From the NCBI GenBank assembly GCA_028456385.1, contig JALNQF010000036.1, positions 186,001 to 250,000 on the forward strand: a DNA stretch of 64,000 bases, read 5' to 3'. Origin of the DNA: Ophiosphaerella korrae. Taxonomy: Eukaryota > Ascomycota > Dothideomycetes > Pleosporales > Phaeosphaeriaceae. Shown in pieces: positions 58,910-64,000 of the stretch. The notes beneath the pieces are model-generated. The model saw nothing but the letters and a program-made list of their open reading frames with translations. It had not been told where the DNA came from and did not search any database. A program made the translations under genes and the position numbers. The first letter of the stretch is position 1, and each line of letters starts with the position of its first letter.

Positions 58910-59317
58910 ATGCCCTCCCCACCCAAGGTCCTCATCGTCGGCCTCCGAGTCGACACCGACCTCTCCCCATACTTCCGCACGCTCTTCGGCACACCCACCG
59001 AAATCGCATCCAAGATCAACGCCGACAACGCCCGCATCTTTGATGCGGGCTACGCCGTCACAATCCACTACATTGACGACCGCGACCCGCAGACGGGGCT
59101 CGACCAGCTCGCGGCCAAGCTGAACGAAGAGGACTTTGACGGCATCATGATTGGGTCTGGGCTGCGGTTGCTTCGGGAGCAGACGGTGTTGTTTGAAAAG
59201 GTTATGGGTGTTGTTGTGGGTGTGGGGAGGCGTGGGGGGGCGTGCTCATGTTTAATGATGGCCCTGGGGGGGGAGAGTTATGATGCGATTATGAGGAACA
59301 AGGAGGCTCTGGGTTGA
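58910..59317 (+). CDS. Small conserved protein of unknown function, frame altered between two G runs
   Basis: The frame encodes 135 residues. The N-terminal 105 look like a conserved cytosolic family found in fungi and bacteria: VLIVGLRVDTDL, a helix with ASKINADNARIFDAGY, an alternating strand (VTIHYIDDRD) and DFDGIMIGSGLRLLREQTVLFEKVM. The fold appears Rossmann-like. I know no function. Between the runs G7 (59234-59240) and G8 (59266-59273) the other frame reads VLMFNDGP, which is more family-like than the current GACSCLMMAL. So two compensating 1-base differences are suspected: sequencing errors or a real double frameshift. The end at 59317 fits either reading. Confidence 0.7.
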   Translation: MPSPPKVLIVGLRVDTDLSPYFRTLFGTPTEIASKINADNARIFDAGYAVTIHYIDDRDPQTGLDQLAAKLNEEDFDGIMIGSGLRLLREQTVLFEKVMGVVVGVGRRGGACSCLMMALGGESYDAIMRNKEALG

Positions 59318-59443
59318 AAAATTGGGCGTGGGTTGTTGTCATGGGGTTTGTTCAGACGTTGCTGGATTTGTGTGTGTTGTGCAAGTGTGGCATTGGTCTT
59401 GGGGATATCGGATCATTCTTGCGAGCTTTGCTGAGGACAGGCT

Positions 59444-59488
<45 letters not shown>

Positions 59489-60655
59489 TAACTTCTGATT
59501 TGTTGACTTGAGATTGAAGCCGTTTGAGTTAAGGGGTTGTGTAGTGCCACTGTGGTCGTATTGGAGATTCGCTGAGTGATAAGACGGATTGGGGTTGTAA
59601 TATTAGTGGTCCTGAAGTAACTCGGTTCTATACCCATGCAACTATCTCTGGTCATGTTCCCAAAGGATCCTAGTAGCTTTAGTACTCGAAGAATAAGTGG
59701 CAGCTAGGTTATTAAAACTTATATCTGCTATCATATAGTAAGAAGAGGGCCTGTGACGGTTATACCCAGGCTGAGGTATACTAGGACTAGTATATATGTA
59801 AAATTATACTCTAGAGAACACTTACTCTACCTCCATAGTACAGGTAATTACTACTAGGTAATAAAATTATATGGTAGGATTTAGAGAAGAAAGAGGACCT
59901 CCCTTAATATCTAATATTAGGACTACACCTTAATAGGGGACATATATCAGTCTAGCAGCTTAGAAACACCTTCCGCAGAAGGACATACACCCTGCCAGAA
60001 ATTGATCAAGAGAAAATAAGCCAGATTACAGACATCTTCAAAGGAAGTCCTAGAAACCAAAGGTTATCCTGACCCTCTAGCGGCAAAACCACGTAGGCAA
60101 ACTATGAATAGTCAAGTATAAACACCATAGCTCTACGTTCACGCTTCTCGCTAGACTTTGGCAAGCTGCCCGACTGATGATATAGTTTGTGCGACAGTGT
60201 GTGAGTTCAGAGGGCATCATCGTGACTACTGTATTAATATATTAGGATAAGCCTCTATCGCATCGGCACGCCAACTTGCTACAGAGCACCCATGGGACGT
60301 GCCATTGCAACTGCTATTCTGGCGCTTTGGTAAGAGACCCCACTTCATCGTAACTGCTCTCCTCGTGAAACGTGACGTGATATATTGACTGATGCTGGAG
60401 TCTAATTAGCCGATGGCTCCACCCCGTTTTTTTTTTTTTCGTTTCTCTTATCTCTGTCCCGATTACTGACCAAATGTGGGTGTGGCATCGTTTTCTAGAA
60501 ATAACTGTGCTTTGAATACAGATGTGTCGCAACTGGCACTACTTCAAAATATCAATCATATTATAAAAGGAAAACTCTAATAGTGCAAGGGCTACATCAC
60601 CGTAGCGACTATCGGAGGTATTTTTACTCGCTACTTCGTGCATGATTTGCAATGT
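59318..60655. other. Intergenic with poly(T) tract and AT-rich remnant
   Basis: No gene is seen. A 38-T run is at 59446-59483. From about 59690 to 60060 the DNA is TpA-rich and may be a mildly RIP-affected repeat fragment, but no terminal repeats or duplication could be found. Confidence 0.45.
59446..59483. repeat. Poly(T) tract of 38
   Basis: Thirty-eight consecutive T residues followed by AAAAATAA. It could be the poly(A) tail of an inserted retrocopy in antisense orientation, or simple expansion. No duplication could be identified around it. Confidence 0.9.
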
Positions 60656-62568
60656 CTACAAAGTCTGCTTACCCCGTGTTTCGATCGGTAGGATCAGCAT
60701 ACTGAAGAACGCAGCGATGAATAGGCCTCCAGAGGCGTAAATCGGAGCTTTAGGATTCGTGCCTCCGGCTTGGATAGCGACGATCGGAGCGCAAAGCCCA
60801 GCAACGCGATTGAGGAAGCTAGACATGCCAGTTGCTGTACCACGAATGGGAGCCGGGAAGCATTCAGGGGTATATGCGTACAGCACGCCATACATGATAT
60901 TTTGGAAAAAAGCCTCGAGGCAGGTAAATGTCAATTGGAAGCTCGAGTCGGACGAGATTGTGAACAAAAAGACGAATACTCCAGTAATGACCGTGGCAAT
61001 CGACATTGTGCCTTTGCGACCAATGTACTTGATGTCGACTGTCCAGCAGGCAATCAGGGATCCGGGCACGCCGACGATGGCGGTAATAGCGTAGTTGCGG
61101 TACACTGTACTTGTATCATTCTCAACGCCGCCTCCGGAGTTGGCAAGGTACTGTGGAAGGAATGCATTAAACAGCGGATACGCCATGCCGATTGTGGTCC
61201 ACTGGAACCAGAGCAAACAGGTAGTGAGGCCAATCTTCTTGTCCTGGAAGAGAGCACCAAAACGCTTGAAGGAGAATCTAGAGAGAGAGCCCTTAACGAT
61301 TTGCAACATGCTGAGTTTGGCGTCTTTGCCGGTTGCTTCGGGGTCTCCACCAACATAGTTCAAGATATCTTCGGTAAGCCAAGTGGTGGTGTTGTTGTAA
61401 GATGCGATGCCATATACCGTGGCCACAGCTTCAGCCTGGCGACCACGAGATAACAAGAACTTTGGTGATTCGTAGAGGTGGAATAAGAAGAAGCGGCAAA
61501 TGAACATCACAAATGTGATCGCCCCCAAAGTGAGGATCAGATAACGCCACCCCATATTATCGGCTTTAGTGCATGGAGCACCTGGCTTGCATGAGAAGTT
61601 GGGGATATACGCCCATGCAACTAAGATCTATTAGTCCAGTTCTTGAATGCGGAATTAAACGACTTACGAAGCGAGGCAATCAAGTTCCCAACAGGCCAAA
61701 AGACGGAGAGCAACGTCAGAAGAGTCCCAGAGGTTTGCGGCAGAAACTCCAAGAACAGGGCGCCATCGACAGGCAAATTACCACCAACACCAAGCCCAAT
61801 ACATGCGTAGAGCGCACACGTGCCTATCCAGGTGGGACCGCCACCAGAAGCAAGGCCAAAAGCACCAGCAAGGAAGAGGGTAAAATTGAAAGCAAGACGA
61901 CGGCCGACGACATCAGATGCTGTACCCCAGAAGGAAGCACCGATGCACAAACCGAGGAAGAGTGCGAGAGTAGTGTACCTGACTCCTGTCTCGCTGATAC
62001 CAAATTCTGCAGAAAGTTGTGGCAAGGTTAACGCTACTCCCTAAAAACTTGAATTTAGTGATGGAAAAGAGGCCGGGGTACTCAAACTTGCCTGTAGCCA
62101 GAGGTTGTCTGCCATCCACCCGCCACCTGCCAGGCAAAACAACTCCCACTGGTATCTTCCCATTCCCATGTCTTGTAGAGCCCTATTCATGACTTTGGAC
62201 TTGCCTATATTTCGTTAACCTAGTTTCAAAACAGATTCCGTGAATCAAGCCTTACGGTCATAAGGCGTGTCTGTGTCCGAGGCTGCTACATCAGCAATGA
62301 TTTCTTCCTTGAGTGTCTCTACTGTCATTCCATGGTTAACAATGCCACTCGATGCATCACTGTCTGCGCGTCTGGGTGCGCCCTCGGGCTTTTCATCCTT
62401 TTCAGCCGTCTCACTCTTTCGTGGGTTCGGCGTCGTTGGTGCAAGGGAATTGCGTTGGGGAGATGAGATGGAGGCGCGCTGGGGTGCTTGGTCAAGTGGC
62501 TTTAAGACGTCAGGGAATTCTGAAACGTCGTGGGTCTTGAACGGGTTAACGAAGATGGTTCGAGGCAT
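60656..62568 (-). CDS. MFS transporter, SP/SV2-like
   Basis: Four exons (62568-62256, 62204-62092, 62040-61668, 61620-60656) encode 587 residues. A roughly 100-residue hydrophilic N-terminus (MPRTIFVNPFKTHDVSEF, Ser/Pro-rich) precedes the transporter core. Membrane helices carry VRYTTLALFLGLCIGASFWGTASDVVGRRLAF (motif A-like), LYACIGLGVGGNLPVDGALFLEFLP, YESPKFLLSRGR, and YTPECFPAPIRGTATGMSSFLNR, and the protein ends ETRGKQTL, typical of the sugar-porter/SV2 group. The substrate cannot be assigned. Intron 2 has a GC donor (GCAAGT after CAG), needed to join DNLWLQ to GVALTLPQLS. A GTAAGC within the last codons is a possible but unnecessary donor. Confidence 0.9.
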
Positions 62569-63970
62569 GTTGGCGTGAGAATGTTAGTGTTGTAACAAAA
62601 TGCTTTTGGGTTTGTTGCATGGATGGCTAGCTCGGTGCCAGATATCGACGGGAAGGTTGCAAGGGAGTTGTTGCTGAAGAATTGCTTTTGGTTGATATTG
62701 GCTGTATTCGAGATATTTGTTCGGGATGCACTTCGATTCACCTAAGCAAAGAATGCTTGAAAGGCTTGGAGAAGCTTGTATTGTGCCGAAAAAAACGACA
62801 AATGTTCTCAGGGATGGGTCTAAAAAATTGAAACAAAATCAGGGACAAAATACACGACCAATGTCAGGCCAACGAGAAAAATCGATTGGAATATATACTA
62901 CGTTTATTTTAAAATTTCAAAGTGGATGGTTAATGTGGAGTTTAGTACCGTTGGTGAGGTGCGCCAAGTACGACCGAAGTTGAGCGAGTGACGTCGATGA
63001 TGCTTGACTGGCCAAGCACCCGCCATTCTGTTCCACTCCACTCCTCGTGAGCATGGTGATCACCAAGCTTCGCGGCTCTGGTTCGCCCAGTCTCTTTAAC
63101 TTGACACTAGTTGAACAAGGATTGATCGAACACATAGCGCCGGATCTCTTACGCAACGCTCCCGCCCCTTGCCGTTTCTGCACGATGACACACGCCTCTC
63201 AACGTAAAAAGTTCAAAAATGCCCTGTGCTTATGTCTATCACCTGTAGCAACCAGTAAAAGGAACTCGGATACGACGCTAACCACGCATATGGGATGTTG
63301 AAACGTGACGTGAGCTTACCTGCAGTTCGGGGTGTTCTTTGGGTATACTGAAAATTTTGCCCATAAACCGCTAATGAAAACCGGCTGTACCCGACAAGGC
63401 CACCATTACTTTACACTCCACTTGTAACGTCATATCCTTTGTCGTTGCCAGAGTCGGAGCCGGCCGTAAGCAAGGTCTGAATTGCCGGACTCTAGTATCG
63501 TTTGGAGAAAAGGGTCCCGGGTGATGTCTAAAGAACGAGTAACAGACATGCGATAAGTAGATACGGAAACACCAGAAAATTCGATGGTCTAGTAAATGTG
63601 TAATAACGAAGCGGAGATCGAAATTATTTATTGTATTCTATTATCTTGCTTCCTGATGTGGTACTCTACTTGCACTTGACCTTACCTACAATTGGCCAAT
63701 GTTGTGCCCAGAAGCCTGTGAAATAATACACAAATCCATACATTTTTTATAACAGCCCCGAACATACATTACTTTCATCAACACTGGATTTTAGGATAAA
63801 TATTGCCTGATATGAACACCTTGAAAGCGCCCAGTCTCGAACGCTGGGAAACCTTGAACAATTCTCGCACAGCTCCTTCACCCTGGGCCAGATCAATGTC
63901 TAAAGAATTTTAGCTAACATAGAGCGGCGCCCCTCACCAACTTTGCGCGCCTATATTATATCAACATACA
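62569..63970. other. Intergenic, no gene seen
   Basis: 1.4 kb with the MFS promoter and short unsupported open frames (for example 62717-62983 and 63047-63301). Composition is unremarkable. Confidence 0.45.
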
Positions 63971-64000
63971 ATGGCTCAACGCCGTGTTACTCAATTAGCT
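63971..64000 (+). CDS. Possible start of a gene running off the right edge
   Basis: An ATG in the context ACATACAATGGC opens a frame (MAQRRVTQLA) to the end of the window; a TATATTATAT lies just upstream. Only ten codons are visible, so this is weak. Confidence 0.15.
   Translation, partial: MAQRRVTQLA

Overview
The window is nuclear DNA of a filamentous ascomycete. Evidence: genes split by short introns (mostly 45-70 bp), gene content with fungal signatures (BUD6, STS1/Cut8, LST8, a PTH11-like fungal rhodopsin-fold receptor, cyanide hydratase, a DUF7918 protein), and an AT-rich island made by repeat-induced point mutation (RIP). The TpA-rich RIP and the gene set suggest Dothideomycetes, probably Pleosporales; that placement is inference.

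Layout. Positions 1-21.3 kb are a sparse, accessory-like half: a seven-helix membrane protein (469-1823), a secreted FAD oxidase (2669-4205), the rRNA-processing factor MPP10 (5012-7183, minus), an intron-containing tRNA gene (8866-8964), a solo LTR with perfect target-site duplication (9190-9467) and a cyanide hydratase (10326-11478, minus). Then comes an AT-rich island (about 12.6-21.3 kb) dominated by a complete but RIP-killed Ty3/gypsy chromovirus at 13786-20810 on the minus strand (430-bp LTRs, 5-bp duplication GTAGA, degraded zinc knuckles, reverse transcriptase, integrase and chromodomain).

Positions 22-62.6 kb are gene-dense housekeeping sequence: ELP1 (minus), COX8 (minus), MTR4 (plus), STS1/Cut8, a DUF7918 protein, a peroxisomal acyl-CoA oxidase ending in SKL (minus), a PP2C phosphatase, LST8, BUD6 (minus), the ataxin-2 homologue PBP1, an inositol/sugar-type transporter, a GPI-type cysteine-rich protein, a head-to-head pair of a secretory prolyl 4-hydroxylase-like enzyme (minus) and a PDI-like protein ending in HDEL but lacking the CxxC site (plus), a small conserved protein whose reading frame shifts between two G runs, and a second MFS transporter (minus). 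The last 1.4 kb holds no convincing gene except perhaps a start at the very edge.

Most interesting: (1) the divergent prolyl-hydroxylase / catalytically dead PDI pair, which resembles the alpha/beta architecture of animal collagen prolyl 4-hydroxylase; (2) four GC-AG introns among about 48 introns read here, two of them in one phosphatase gene; (3) a tRNA with a proline-type body but an AGC anticodon and a G3:U70 pair, both alanine determinants; (4) strongly unequal RIP between the two LTRs of the chromovirus; (5) a triplicated 9-bp unit facing its own inverted triplicate. Exon borders were read by eye from splice signals, reading frame and protein-family expectation; no alignments or searches were run.
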